A stretch of DNA of 64,000 nucleotides, from NCBI GenBank assembly GCA_963969595.1, contig OZ018415.1, forward strand, positions 10,106,001 through 10,170,000. The letters are read 5' to 3'. Made by a program: the position numbers and the translations under genes. Below, in pieces: positions 11,958 through 23,899 of the stretch; position 1 is the stretch's first letter; the number at the start of each line of letters is the position of its first letter. Below the pieces are notes generated by a model, which had not been told where the DNA came from, searched no databases, and saw only the letters and a program-made list of their open reading frames with translations. Source of the DNA: Neckera pumila. Lineage: Eukaryota; Streptophyta; Bryopsida; Hypnales; Neckeraceae.

Positions 11958-12277
11958 TTAATCTCGTTTGTGAATTCCAAGGCTTGAATGCGGGATGGCG
12001 CCACTGCAGGCGGGTGTCGGGAATGGAACTCCTTGACCACATCCGGAGCGTTTTGCAAGTTCGCAGCTGGTTCCCAGGAGTTGTGCGTGGGCCCGCATCC
12101 CTCCCATGATACTAGATATTGGAGTTGCCTGCCGCGTCCGCTTCTTCGGGAATCCAAGATGCAGTGCACCTCCCACTCGATGTCCCCCTCGGGCGTCACG
12201 ATCGGTGGCAGTGGCTTTTGGCGATGTCCGGGTATTGTGTCCTGCCAATACTTCTCCAACAAGGAGACGTGAAACAC
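11958..12277 (-). pseudogene. Chromodomain, C-terminus of gypsy integrase
   Basis: The frame (11741-12277) contains the signature EVHCILDSR...LQYLVSWEG...NSWEPAANL, the usual spacing of an integrase-fused chromodomain that recognises chromatin marks during integration. It follows the integrase (12296-13825) but in another frame, so a frameshift near 12290 separates them. The C-terminal tail runs into the LTR. Confidence 0.85.
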
Positions 12278-12295
12278 GTCGTGAATGCAGAGTTT

Positions 12296-13825
12296 TCATG
12301 GAAGTTTCAACCTGTAGACCAAGTCCAATATTTTTTCCGTAATTAAAAAAGGACCCAGAAACTTAGGCACAAGCTTTTTTGATGGTGCCATGGTAGCTAT
12401 GTGGTTGTGTCGGAGCATGACTTTGTCCCCCATTTGGTATTGTGGTTGTAATTTAACTCCCTTATCATATTGTCTTTTAGCGTGATCTCCTGCAAGTCGT
12501 ATGAGTATTTTAGGTTCTTTGTGTACCTCCCGCAATTGCTGAATCCGTGCCTCTGCTGCCGAAATTGTTGAGGATGTTGGGGACATAAACAATAGCTGGG
12601 GGTGATAGCCGTATGTGGCGTAAAAAGGAGAGAACCCCGTGGCTGCATATAAAGCATTATTATATGCAAATTCAGCCAAGGGAAGCAAGTCTGGCCAATT
12701 ATCCTGCCGTGTTGTCGTGAATATCCTTAAAAATTGCTCAAAGATCTGATTGACCCTCTCCGTTTGGCCGTCGGATTGCGGATGGAACGCTGTTGTAGAT
12801 GATGGTTGGATTCGAAGAAGTTGATATAACCGCCTCATGAATTTAGAAATAAAAATGGGGCCGCGGTCGGATACCATTTCATTTGGGGTTCCATGGTGCT
12901 TCCAGATGTTGTGTAGGTACAATGTAGCCGCGCCGTTGGAGTCAATTAATTCGTTTGTAGGAATGAAGTGAGCTAGTTTTGTGTTTTTATCAACAACCAT
13001 CATAATTGAATCGAATCCCCCACTCTTCGTTAACTTTACAATAAAATCTGTGGTAACTCGTTTCCAAGTTGCGTGAGTTGCTGGAATAAGTTGTAGTAGT
13101 CCATAGCGAGCGTGATGCGTAGACTTTGAGCGTTGGCACGTATTGCATCCGTCCACATATTGGTGAACATATCGATGTAATGTTGACCAATAGAAATTTC
13201 GAGATACTAGATCAAAAGTTTTAGCCCTCCCAGGATGACCCGCTGTTGGAGCATCATGCCGAGACCGTAAGATCTGGCGCTTTATTTTTGCATCATCCGG
13301 AACCACCACCTTGTCTTGGAAATAGAGAATGCTGTCAGATAATTGATATGCTTGGAGTTGTTGGCGAACGTCAAGTGGAGCTTGGTCCGTCCGATTTTGA
13401 AAGAATGCTCTAATTGATTCAAGCGTTGTGTCTGCAACAATGGCCACCCTACTGTGCTCCATAATTTTATTGTCATTCCAGACCGGTTGGCAAAACTCTA
13501 AGGACGCTAAGTGGAACAAGGGGTTTGAAGTTTGCTCATAGTCTTCATTTGTCTTCCTTTGTCTGGAGAGCATGTCAGCCCGCCCATTTTGCAGGCCCGC
13601 CCTATGTTGGATTGTGAAATTGAAGGCTGATAGCATTTCGGACCACCTGGCCTGCCGTCGATTTAACCGCTTTGTTGTGAGGAAATGCTCCAAATTCTTG
13701 TGATCAAAAATCACCCATATTGGATGCGGTGATCCTTCTAAATAGACCCTCCAGTCCTGGAAAGCTAAAACAATGGCTAGTAACTCCTTGTTGTAGATGT
13801 CGTAATTTTGTTCCACCAGTGTCAT
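12296..13825 (-). pseudogene. RNase H and integrase of gypsy element
   Basis: This is the longest open frame in the window, 509 codons. Residues 1-65 are the C-terminal half of RNase H (NKELLAIVLAFQDWR, FDHKNLEHFLT). The integrase zinc-binding region has HDAPTAGHPG and CNTCQRSK (HHCC pattern). The catalytic core keeps all three acidic residues, in TDFIVKL, VSDRGPIF and DGQTERVN. The frame is open throughout, but its start falls inside RNase H, so it is detached from reverse transcriptase by lesions in 13826-14190. Confidence 0.92.
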
Positions 13826-14189
13826 TTTAGAGCTTTGATAGGCACACGGGTGAAGGTGTCGTCCTCGCCATGTTGCGATAAAATTCCCCTTGTTGCCGTG
13901 TCTGAGGCATCCGTCTCCACTACAAAAGGCTGTTTGAAATTCGGGTGCATTAGCACTAGTGCTTGAAGAAAACGGGACCGGAGTTCATTAAAAGCTTCTT
14001 GGGCTTGAGTAGTCCAATTAAATGGTTGATTTTTCCAGGTTAATGCGGTAATGGAACTGCTATTTTTGAATAACCAGAAATGAATTGTCTATAGAAATTT
14101 GCAAACCCTAGAAAGGCTTGTACCTCTTTAAGTGTCGTTGGAACGGACCATTCCCGGATTGCTTGAACCTTGTCATTGCACATAGCCAC

Positions 14190-15066
14190 TCATTTGTCCG
14201 AAACAATCATGCCTAGAAATTCAACAGAACTTTTATGAAATTCACACTTTGATGCCTTGGCATAGAGACCATGTCGTCGTAGTCTTTTCAAGACCTCCTG
14301 TACTATTAACTGATGTTCCTCTAGGTTTTTTGAGGAAATGAGTATATCATCCAAGTATATCACCACTGAGATGTCTAGTAAATCACTAAATATATTCTGC
14401 ATGTGAGCTTGGAATTGAGCCGGTGCATTGGTTAACCCAAACGGCATCACCAAATACTCAAAAAAGGCCATAACAAGTTTTAAAAGCCGTCTTGTATTCA
14501 TGACCACGGGCCATTTGAACTTGATGATACGCTTGTCGTACATCCAATTTTGTAAAAATTTTAGCATCAATTAATCGATCAATAAGTTCCAGAATTAAAA
14601 GCAATGGATATCGATTTCTTACATTGACTTGATTTAAATTCCGGTAATCTATGCACACTCGGATGGATCCATCTTTTTTTTGAGCAAATAGTATTGGTGC
14701 CGATACCAGAGACTTTGATCGTTGGATCCACCCTTTTCCCAAATTCTCTTCAAGATAACGTCGTAGCTCCTCAAGCTCCACCAGGGACATCGGCCGCAAT
14801 CCCGTATTGCGTGGTTCCTGTTCCTCCTTGAATTCAATCTTCATGTCCGATGCTCCATGATTTGGGAATTCATTTGACGCTACCTTGCTAAAAGCTTCCT
14901 GTAAATCCTGATACCCCGGTGGGATCTCAGCTTCCTTGGTTAGCTCTGATACTTGCAAGGCGTAAACTTGAGCTCCTTTGGCGGAGAGCCAAAACGTGGC
15001 AGCTAAGACCATAGCCAGCTTCGGTGCCGTCGGTCCTTGATTTGGCCTCTTCTCCGAGATTCCCAC
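14190..15066 (-). pseudogene. Reverse transcriptase of gypsy element (frameshifted)
   Basis: Two overlapping frames, 14458-15066 then 14190-14570, carry successive parts of the fold. The first has LGKGWIQ, FAQKKDGSIRVCIDYRNLNQ and [13 protein letters not shown]. The second has [18 protein letters not shown] and the active-site motif [11 protein letters not shown], then [10 protein letters not shown] frameshift near 14460-14520 separates them. All motifs expected of a Ty3/gypsy reverse transcriptase are recognisable, but the gene is broken. Confidence 0.92.
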
Positions 15067-15195
15067 TGAACTGGGGCCCGCTCCCTATAGAACTCGTAAC
15101 CCCTTACTTAGAACCCGCAACCGGATCCGATGCCTCTTGGAGCTTGCCGCTCGACTCTGGCCCACCAACCCGGCTTTCAATGCCATAGACTGTCA

Positions 15196-15777
15196 CTAGG
15201 CCTTGGATGCGGAGCCCTTGTTCTCCAAGGACTGAGGAGACTGAGAGTTGTCCTGCTCAGAGCCTGTCTTTCGCAAGACCTTCTTGTTGCCAAAATTTCC
15301 GCAAACACCTTTTCCCTCCTGTGGCCGCGATCCTTGTAACACGCACGTATCTCTGCAATATGCAGAATCAAAAGTGACCTTCCTACTTGCCCATCCAATG
15401 GTAGGATCTTGACGCACCAGCCATGGGATCCCCAAGATACAAGAATAGCGTCCAATATTCGTGATGTCAGCTAACAACAATTCTTGATGATTCCCCACTC
15501 GCAACTTCACCATTGCTTCATGGGTGATGAGCCCCAAATTTATCATGCGGCCATCAATTACTCTAACTTCTCGTGGAACAATTTTCTTCTTGATTTCAGC
15601 TTTGCACACCTTAGCACATTGTGGGTGCATAAATATTTCCGTTGCTCCAAAGTCAATAAGGGTTGTACCGGTTGTAGAATTGATGCTTGCTTCCAACGTT
15701 AAATGTGCCTCCGGGTCAACAGTGGCGCGCAAACATAATGGCTTCAACTCCAAGGATTCTTCATGGTGGGTGATCAT
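15196..15777 (-). pseudogene. Aspartic protease region of gypsy element
   Basis: The frame has TTLIDFGATEIF where retroelement proteases normally have a D-S/T-G-A active site, so the residue after the catalytic Asp is Phe. A second conserved segment, SCILGIPWLV, follows about 80 residues later and fits the flap/ILG motif. It lies between gag and reverse transcriptase as expected. The substitution, if original, should abolish processing. Confidence 0.8.
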
Positions 15778-16907
15778 TTCCCCTTATGGAATCGTAACCG
15801 ATGCAGTTTGGAGCGTGCCCAGGTACCAAATTGACACTTTCAGTCCCGGGTGTTGTCTTTTCCCAATCCCTCTTCTCCTTGGGCTGCAAGTGAAAGTGGT
15901 TTAGAAGGGTTTGTTGGACATCTTGCCCGAACTTGTCCCGACATTCCACACCCCCAACACTTCCCTTGTCGTTGGTATTCCAGTCGTTCACCAGCTGTTT
16001 TTGCTAGCGCTGTGGATGTGTGAACCGCATCAAGCTCCATTGGGGTAGGACCTGACACTCCTGGAGTAGATTGGAAACGCCCTCTTTGGTCTCTTGGATG
16101 GAACGAGGAGTTGGAAGACTGGCGGTTCTGGCGCCATGACTTACAACCTCTCATCAATCCGAGAGGCCATTGCCATCCACTCGTGAAGCCCACGTGGTTG
16201 AGTTTCCGCCGTGGCTATGGAGTTGAGCACTTCATCTTTAAGCCCCCCTTGAAATCGCGCTACCAGGCTCGATTCATTCCAATCGACCTGCGCAGCATGT
16301 TCATTAAAAGTGGAGATGTAACTAGCCATCGAGCCGGTTTGCTTGATTTTTCCAAGGCGATCCTCTGCATTACTTCTACGATCTAAATCACCATAAACAG
16401 AAATAACCGCTTCTCTAAAATGATCATAATTGTCCAGTAACTCATGAGGTCGCCCCTCATCCAAGGCCTAGAGGATGAGCATTGCCCAATTTTGTGCCGC
16501 CCCTCCCATATATAAAAGAGCCAGAGCTATTTTATCTTCACATAGTGGTGAGCACGTGGATTACCCCAAATCACGAGACAAAGTTGAGCAAACCATTTGT
16601 AAACTTCTCCCCCCTTTTTACCCCAAATTTTTTCAAGCTTCGCTACTCTTGACTCCCTGCCATGGCAATTCTCATCACGATGCCCCTTCGACCCAGCAGG
16701 TTCCCAACCCGTGACCCACCCGATCGCTAAAGGAGACCCCAGTGAAAAAGATACAGCGGTCTGCCCTGAGAGTTGCTGCAAGAGATGCAAAATCGCCATT
16801 TGAAGAACCGACTGGATCTGTTGTTGGATGAAGGTCGCTAACTCGGCACCCAGGCCTTCCGGAACTTGCGATTTTGCATTCGCCACAGCTCCTCCCGGCT
16901 CCATCAC
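15761..16907 (-). pseudogene. Gag region of gypsy element
   Basis: Three overlapping frames (16527-16907, 16141-16464, 15840-16193) carry the N-terminal part, a capsid-like helical stretch (LGKIKQTGSMASYISTFNEH, then LVARFQGGL) and a nucleocapsid zinc knuckle. The knuckle reads CWGCGMSGQVRARC, so the usual His of CCHC is Gln. At least two frame changes break the gene. Confidence 0.8.
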
Positions 16908-17110
16908 GATCGAAATCTCACCTCTGTACCAGAGTTACTCGTTCCGTCATTCCGCAACTCGGCATCTCAAATGTTGAACTCACGACTCCTCCAAACCCAA
17001 CTCCATCACCTGCGCCCCTTTCCTACTAACATCACGGACCCTCACCATCACTTCCAAATCATCACCGCAGAGTTCCCTCAAAGAGCGTGGACTGTCCGGA
17101 TGCAACATAA

Positions 17111-17588
17111 TGTTAGAACTTGGATCCGGTTCCAGTCGACACTCTCAGTCAGTAAGGTCAAAAGGCCTTAGGATTTCTCAGTGACTTTCTCGTCATGTCA
17201 GATAGCCGTATTTTTCCAATTACCTCTCAGCAGTTCGAATTGATGACCCCTTGTGAAAGTACCAATGCACAGTAAGCATGCAGGGATCGACCAGTACAGT
17301 GACCCTCATGCAACCCAGATCATTACAACAACCGAAGTGGAAACCAGGAAAGAGCAAGAGATGGAGAATCATATCGAACAAGTCAGTGATGCTTCAGTAT
17401 CACAGAATGTTGCGTGAGGGACATCGGCCCCCTTCACTGAGCTTTAAGGAGACTGCAGCCTCCTGATCCTGCACCGATAGCTGCTCCAACATTATAACTT
17501 CTGGCATCAACGTGGCGCCCCTCTCTGAGCAACCGCTGCCCCAATTAGCGTGAGCCCGTCCAGCTGTTACGACCAACTGGTCGTAACA
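17111..17588 (-). repeat. 5' LTR of gypsy element
   Basis: 478 bp, the same length as the partner LTR. On the plus strand it runs TGTTAGAACTTGG to TCGTAACA. The sequence just inside it (minus strand TTATGTTGCATCCGG) is where a tRNA primer site is expected, but it does not begin TGG and I cannot match it to a tRNA. Confidence 0.92.
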
Positions 17589-18189
17589 GACAAGTTGTGG
17601 TATAGGTGTCATTTGTAAGCATAAATTGATTCTAGCATCTTCAAATTGCAATGAATTGTTGCCTTGGAGGGTGCAATAAGCGGTAGAAGTAGCCATATAG
17701 GTACAAACAAATGTAGGGTGCCAAAAAAACTTTGTGGTAAAAAATTATAAATTGATTTTATATAATATAGTTTATATAAAATGTCATTGGGTGTCTTCTA
17801 AGTACTATAGGGTGTAGAATGATGGGATGTTGTGGGTGCTAGATTATCCACCCTTGGTAATAAAGCAAATACAACCAGATTCTTAGCTTTTATCCACTTT
17901 TGATGTAAAGGGGTGTTTGCGAACGCTGTCCATTGTGCCTTCAACCAATGGAACTTGCTAATGTTTCCTAAGTTTTTGTGGATGGGCGAAGAAGTGCCTA
18001 GAAATATGTGGGATGCCTTCTAATTGTAGTGTCGATGATCCAGGTCACGATAATCTGACGATGAGTTCCTACCGTACTTCTATCTATCCTAAATCAAGTG
18101 TAGATTGGGTGGTTGATGCCATTTCTAACAACCAAACTAATTGAAGGGCCCCCCTAGGTTCCTTCCATGAGCCTCTAAGATTCTTCTTC
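17589..18189. other. Intergenic, block resumes after the retrotransposon
   Basis: The first 70 bases continue the interrupted macro-repeat block (compare 57620-57680). The remainder is AT-rich, with no ORF or repeat that I recognise. Confidence 0.5.
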
Positions 18190-18830
18190 TGTTTGTACTC
18201 CTAATATAACCCCGAGTTTTTGGCCCGAGTTCTAACCCCTACAGTGAATTCTAAGTTTCAATTTTAACCCCAAATTTCTACTTCTAAACGTAATTCTAAA
18301 TTTTTATTGCCCAATTTTAACCTTAAAATTTATCTTCTAAGTTTAACTCTATGTTTTAACTTTTACTTCTAAGTTTCTACTTCTAGGTCAACTCTGAAAA
18401 TTATCCTTTAAATTTACCTCTATATTTCAACTTTTAACTCTAAATTTTTACTTCCTAAATCTAATTCTAAATCTCAACCTCTAAACTAGACACCTACGAT
18501 TTACGTCCTAATTTAATTTTTAATTTTTCACCTCTAAATTAAACTCCCAAATTAACTTTTCTAATTATAGTTCTAAATTTTAACATTTAAATTAAATTCC
18601 AAATTAACTTTCTAATTTCGATCCTACGTTCTCACCTCTAAATTAAACTCTCAAATTAACTCTCTTATCCTAATTCTAAATTTTGGCCTCTAAATTAAAT
18701 TCCCAAATTTGCTCTAATTGGAATTTTTACCTCTTGATTTTGTTCTAATTTCTACTTCTCAAACCTAATTCTAGATTGTTGACTTCTAAATTAACATTAA
18801 TTCCTTCTTTCTAACTCTAGTCTTAATTTT
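18190..18830. repeat. G-depleted, CTAA-rich degenerate tract
   Basis: About 640 bases are strongly asymmetric: the plus strand is almost free of G and repeats variants of TTCTAAATTT, AACCTCTAAATTAA and CAAATTAACTT with irregular spacing. It resembles a decayed short-unit array. Some units look like the plant telomere unit CCCTAAA, but no perfect run exists. No coding capacity. Confidence 0.55.
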
Positions 18831-19799
18831 GGTTTATCATTCTTTAAAACAAAGTTCACCAAAATTCATCCTTCTTGGATTGCTCAACTTTACTTAACAT
18901 GGTCGATTCAAAGCCAAATTTTTAGCGTAATATGTTTTCAAAAATCCCTATTTCTAATCTATAACTTTTAAATCTAAACTTCTAATTCTTGCTAATCTCT
19001 GCTAATTATCTTGGGTTAAAGACTAACTAAAAGAATTACAAGCTAATTAGAAAACAATACCAAAGATCAGTTTAATGGCTTACCTCATCATTGCTGGTGT
19101 TGGAGAAAACGTTGTCCACGTGCTCATATGCATCCCCGTCCATGATAATTCTTTGGCCTTTCTTCCCAAAGCTCACCGCTTAATTTCAAAAAAAATATTC
19201 TACCCTAACTCCTTTCCATCATTTTCCCCTTTTCTTTTCTTTCTCCTCCTTTCTTCTACTCTGATACTATTGCACCTACTATTGATGGTTGTCTTACAAT
19301 ATGGTCCCGAATGCCAAGAAATTTTAATGTCCTTCCTACCCTCTTACGTCTTTCTTGCTTTGTGTCATTCCTATCCTCCTCCTAATGGTCGCAACAAATT
19401 CTTGAGATTTCCTTCCTAGCCTACCTAATCCTAAGCCTAGGTCACTATTTATCGTCTCTCTCCTTTTGTTCCCTACTTCATCTCTTCCTACACTAATTCC
19501 CCTCCATTATTTGTGTTTGTGTTTGGGTGGTGGGAGTGGAGCGTGCGAGTTTTGTGTGCAGGTGTGATGTGGAGGCGTTAGTTCCCTTCCCCCTTTTCTT
19601 TGATTTTTTCCAGTGATAGGTTGACTTTGAAACACTAGTTCCTAGCTGAGTTATACTGGACCTCACTAGATTGTAAATTAGATTCTAAATAGCTTTTGGC
19701 TCCTAACAGAATTTTTAGCTTTGGATTCCTAACTAGCTTTGTAACTGGATTTTCTACTTTGGGTTTTCTAAACTAGGCTCTTAATAGGTCAAAAATTTA

Positions 19800-21250
19800 A
19801 AAAAAGGAAAGTTGAGACCCCGTGGGGTATCATCCTGTGTTGGTCTGGCCTTTAACCATGATATATGTCCAAATCAGTTAGCAAATCAGAACAAGAGTTG
19901 GATGATCCAGATGCTGGCGCAATGGTTGGGTACCGGCTCTGTGCTGCTGCCCGGTACTGCTAGTGGCCCTGGCTATTGGTTGTTGGTATCCAAATTTTTT
20001 CCTAAATACTCCCCCCCCCCCCCCCCCTTGGGTTCCCTCAGGGGAACCCACTTACACAATACTAAACTGGATTTTTGGAAGAGTTAGTGCTAGATTCAAA
20101 GCTTCACTGTCCGGGGGGTTAGGCCCAAATTTTTGGACAAAGACTAACTTATGTAAATCACATGCTATTTTTCTCAAGTTAGAACTCTAATATCTTGGAA
20201 GCTAAACTTTAGATTTTTCCAAGAAGATCTTGGAAACTAAACTTTGGGGCTAAAGACTTGGGAGATTCAAAGCTTCGCCGTCAAGTTGGATTTAATACCA
20301 ACTTTAGGACTTTGTGGCACTCCGAGGGTTCAAAGCTCCGCCGTCCGGGATCTTTAACACGTATTCTAAAACTTGACTTAATCGTGGGTTCAAAGCTTTG
20401 CCGTCCAAGGGGGAGGTCCACACAACAAGAGAGAATTTAGAGAAAAAACACACGAAGAAAATAACATGTAAGGAAAGTCAAAGCTTTGCCGTCTTGAAGG
20501 GGGGTCCATTCAACCAGAGACACATTAGAAGAAGGTAAGAACTTGACTTAAGAGAACATACAAATTAGTATAATGAGGTAAAGCAAATGACTCACACTCT
20601 AGAGGCCTCCCAAAGCGGCATTGCCAAGGTACGGTGGGGGGTATCTTTAGGATTAGTACCGTACACAAAAAGATTCTCAAAATACGTGAGTTAGCTCACA
20701 AAACGCACAAAAATACAAGAAAAATTCACAAGGAGTACTCAAGGTAAGGTAGAAGGATCCCCAAGGACCTTCAAAGCTTGAAATACAACATCAAAAGGAA
20801 CCAAAAGTGCTCCAAAAACATCGTGGAGGATTTTGGCTTCAAACGCCAAAATATCCAAAATAACTTGGACCCACAGACCCAAAAACAAGTATGGGGGTGA
20901 TTTTAGAGAGGGAAATGGGGCCCTTATATAGGTTTCTAAGGGCTCACCCTCCTCCTAAATTCCTTCTAGTAACCTTATCGACTTGGACTTTCATCCTCAT
21001 CCTCAAAGATTTTCATCATAATCCTAGATTTTCACTTTCTACCATCTGTGCTTAACCAACATCCTAAATTTTGGAGATCAACTTCAAATGTCAAATAGAT
21101 TGCACTGTTGGATCCAGAAAATCATTTTAAGTACAAAACAGCCATACCCCACATACAGGAATCAAAAACCCATTGTAGGCTAGTCTAGTTTAAAAATCCA
21201 ATCGTGGTAAATTTCCAACAATTGGGGGTTTCTTATTTTGAGAAAATAAC
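19800..21250. repeat. Interspersed 17-bp motif cluster and poly-C run
   Basis: Variants of TTCAAAGCTTTGCCGTC occur five times in the same orientation, near 20096, 20270, 20329, 20389 and 20479, each followed by C/G-rich sequence. A run of 17 C lies at 20011-20027. The block may be the untranslated part of an old LTR element, but I found no paired LTRs or protein motifs. Confidence 0.45.
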
Positions 21251-23560
21251 TAGCCTAGGGTCTCCAGAAGGTGAAAGGGAGTAGAAAAGGACTCCTTGTT
21301 GATGCCATTTTGCCTTCATGTGCCCCCACAATGCCGGTCAACGTTGTGGGGATCTCGCCACTTGATTAATTCCAGAGAAATCTTGCAGGTTCGGGTACTT
21401 GCCACTATCAAAATGCTGCGAAACTTATCGGAACGCATTATTAGCATAAAAAAAGCTATCCTAATTTTTAGTGAGATTTTACTGCAATTTGGGTAATTTA
21501 CAAGAAATTCCTATTGGAGGTTAGAACGGTTGACTGCCTGGAAAAGGTTCTTCTGCAAGTCAGAAGATGCTAGGAATTTTCATAGGACCTCTTAGGGAGC
21601 CTCACAAAAGATATGAAGGTGCATTTCCATATCTGGCACAATTGGTCAGTGGAGACCCAAATTGACCGTCTCCTCGAATTGTCGATGGCGTGAGAATCTT
21701 TTGCAGATGAGAGAATCTTGACGAATCGATTTTGCCGTTGGACTCCTGGCATAGGATTCACCCTAGAATAGCATCCTTGGACTGTAGATTCCTGTACATG
21801 CCCGCCCTGAGTTTAGTGGCTCCTGCACGCTAACAACCAGGGGTTTGGGAATTTGTCGATCTGATGGAAAATTTGAAACCTAACCTAGGACCTGATTGAT
21901 GGACTTGTTGTGAATCTCTAGGACCAATTTAGCCATGCATCGCCACCTTCCAATGGGATTTAGCCTTTTGGGGCTATGTAACTAAAATCCTCCAAATCCT
22001 GCTATCTTGTGATTTAAACTCTATTTCTAGGCAAGGTTTGGGGAAGTTCTAGGTATAAAATCAAAACTAGATCAAATACTCTAATGGATATGGTACAATC
22101 CTATTTTGGTTCTACACTTTTTTTATGGTTTTTTGTATGATTTTATTTATTTTACATTGCAAATTTCAAAAAAAAGAAATCCACGAGTCCCAAGTGACAA
22201 TTTGGGAGCTCACAGGTGCATTTGGAATAAATGTGGACTTAGGATACCCCTCTTTGTATTCATTTTATAGGAAAAAAGTCTTTAATTAGTGCTACCTTGT
22301 GAGTTTAGTGTTAGTCAAATGATTTACTTTTGAACATTGGAGAAGCTATTCTAGGTGAGTGATCTATGGCCATCGGATGGAAGGCAATTAAAGTATAGGA
22401 AATTGGCGGTTTAGGGTTGTCACTAGGGTTCAAACTTGGTCATCTCTTTGGGTCTAATTTTTTGCTTATAATGTGCCAAATTTTGCTAAGGGATTGAAAC
22501 ATTAGGGTTTTGGTTGTGTTTACTTGCTAGTCTGAGGGCTTTACTTATTATGCATGCCCTAGGATTCATGCTATGCTTTGGGCATGCAAGATGGCATTGA
22601 ATTTCAAGATAGAGTTGTACACATTTGCAAATGAGAGTGCATGGCCAAAGCTGCTTAGCCCATTTTTTTGCCAAAGTGGTGACGTTGATGCCAAGTTGCG
22701 ATTGCGTTGGAAAAGGGTGTGGGTGTGGACTAGTCGTTCCAATTCTGGGACTTCAATGACCGATGTTGCATCTGGAACAAGTTTGAAGTGATGAATCTTG
22801 TCTTTGAGCAAGTATATGTGATTCTTGAGGTAGAAAAGGATGGTGGAGGAGTTTGTAAGCAAAGCCGGCTTACCAATGTTGGAAAAAACGGGAGCAACAA
22901 CTTAGTGGCACCTCCTAAATTGAAGTTCCCGGCCCAACTATTGACACTAAGGATTTGTCACATAGTGTCACCCCAACATTGTAGGAGGCAGAAGTCACTT
23001 TAGGATTAAATATGTCTGAAGTGGTTAAAAAGAAGACAATTTCTTGCAATTGAAAACCATTTCCAATGACATTATGAAAAATTATAAGCGCGCTGTAGAG
23101 AAGCTTATAAAGAGCTAGCATCTATGGACTTTGTAGAATGTAGATCATCAGTGGAAGCTAAAAAGTTACAATTAATATAGTGTGGCAATTGTGAAGATTC
23201 ATTGCCGGGAGTGCAATAGGGATATTGGTGCCATTAGCGGTGAACATTCTTAGTCAGTTATATAATACTTGTTTGCAAATTTTAAGAAACTGCATTTGCA
23301 CTCCACTTTGCATACTAAACAATGGTGCAAGAAGAAGATCCTCTATAGTGATCACCCTAAGAAGGAGGGAAACAAGGGTAAATCCTTAATTTACACTCCA
23401 AATGACTACAGGCGTCTAGTGGACAAAGGTGTGAACATTTTGAAAGTTGTGAATGACTCTACTTCTGTAGATGATCATCCATTAAAGGAGATTTGAAGGC
23501 AAGGGATGGCCGTTTCAGGCCTTTTCCCATGTTCGGAATCTATGCATGTTAGGGCCTTTT
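21250..23560. other. Long stretch without recognised gene
   Basis: Several ORFs of 60-98 codons occur (for example 22573-22791 and 23269-23496), but none has a motif I recognise, a splice structure or a paralog in the window. The clustering of short frames on both strands between 22500 and 23500 may mark a decayed transposon gene. No function is assigned. Confidence 0.4.
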
Positions 23561-23899
23561 AACTTCATATTTTTTTGGTGACCAACTTTTGAGGTTTGAC
23601 AAGTGAAAAAAGAATTGAAAGACTTCAAATATCTTTTGCAGATTTAACATCCTCAAAAATTAAACATTATAATTTTTCAATCCATAAGTGCTACTGTTGT
23701 ATTTTCTTTTCTTATGTGATCTCTAACATGTCCAGTTTGAATTTGTACGGTTACAATCCAAAAAAAAGTTATACAACTTATCAAAATTTGAATTTGAACA
23801 GTTAAAATTCATGAAATTTGAATTTGAATTTGAACAATTACAATTCAAAAAATTTAGAGCAAATTTCTAGAAGCTCAAAAAAAGCCTTGGGCATTTAGG
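23560..23899. mobile_element. TTAA-targeted element, right-end remnant
   Basis: The end reads GCCTTGGGCATTTAGGTG followed by TTAA and then GTCTCTTTCC. That is the same junction as at 60350-60375 and the same right flank as the element-free site at 45489-45500. The left terminus could not be located. Confidence 0.5.

Larger units (their letters stand above)
11452..17588 (-). mobile_element. Degenerate Ty3/gypsy chromovirus LTR retrotransposon
   Basis: The 6,137-bp element has two 478-bp LTRs. On the minus strand the order is gag, protease, reverse transcriptase, RNase H, integrase, chromodomain. That order and the C-terminal chromodomain define a chromovirus of the Ty3/gypsy group. Coding parts are split by stops and frameshifts, so it cannot be autonomous. 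It interrupts a macro-repeat block that is continuous at 57590-57650. Flanking pentamers are GATAG and GACAA where the uninterrupted paralog has GATAG, consistent with a 5-bp duplication that has since decayed. Confidence 0.93.

Noticed and set aside
23269..23496. Hypothetical protein with a basic N-terminus
   Set aside because: No recognisable domain, splice context or paralog; kept only as part of an unassigned region.
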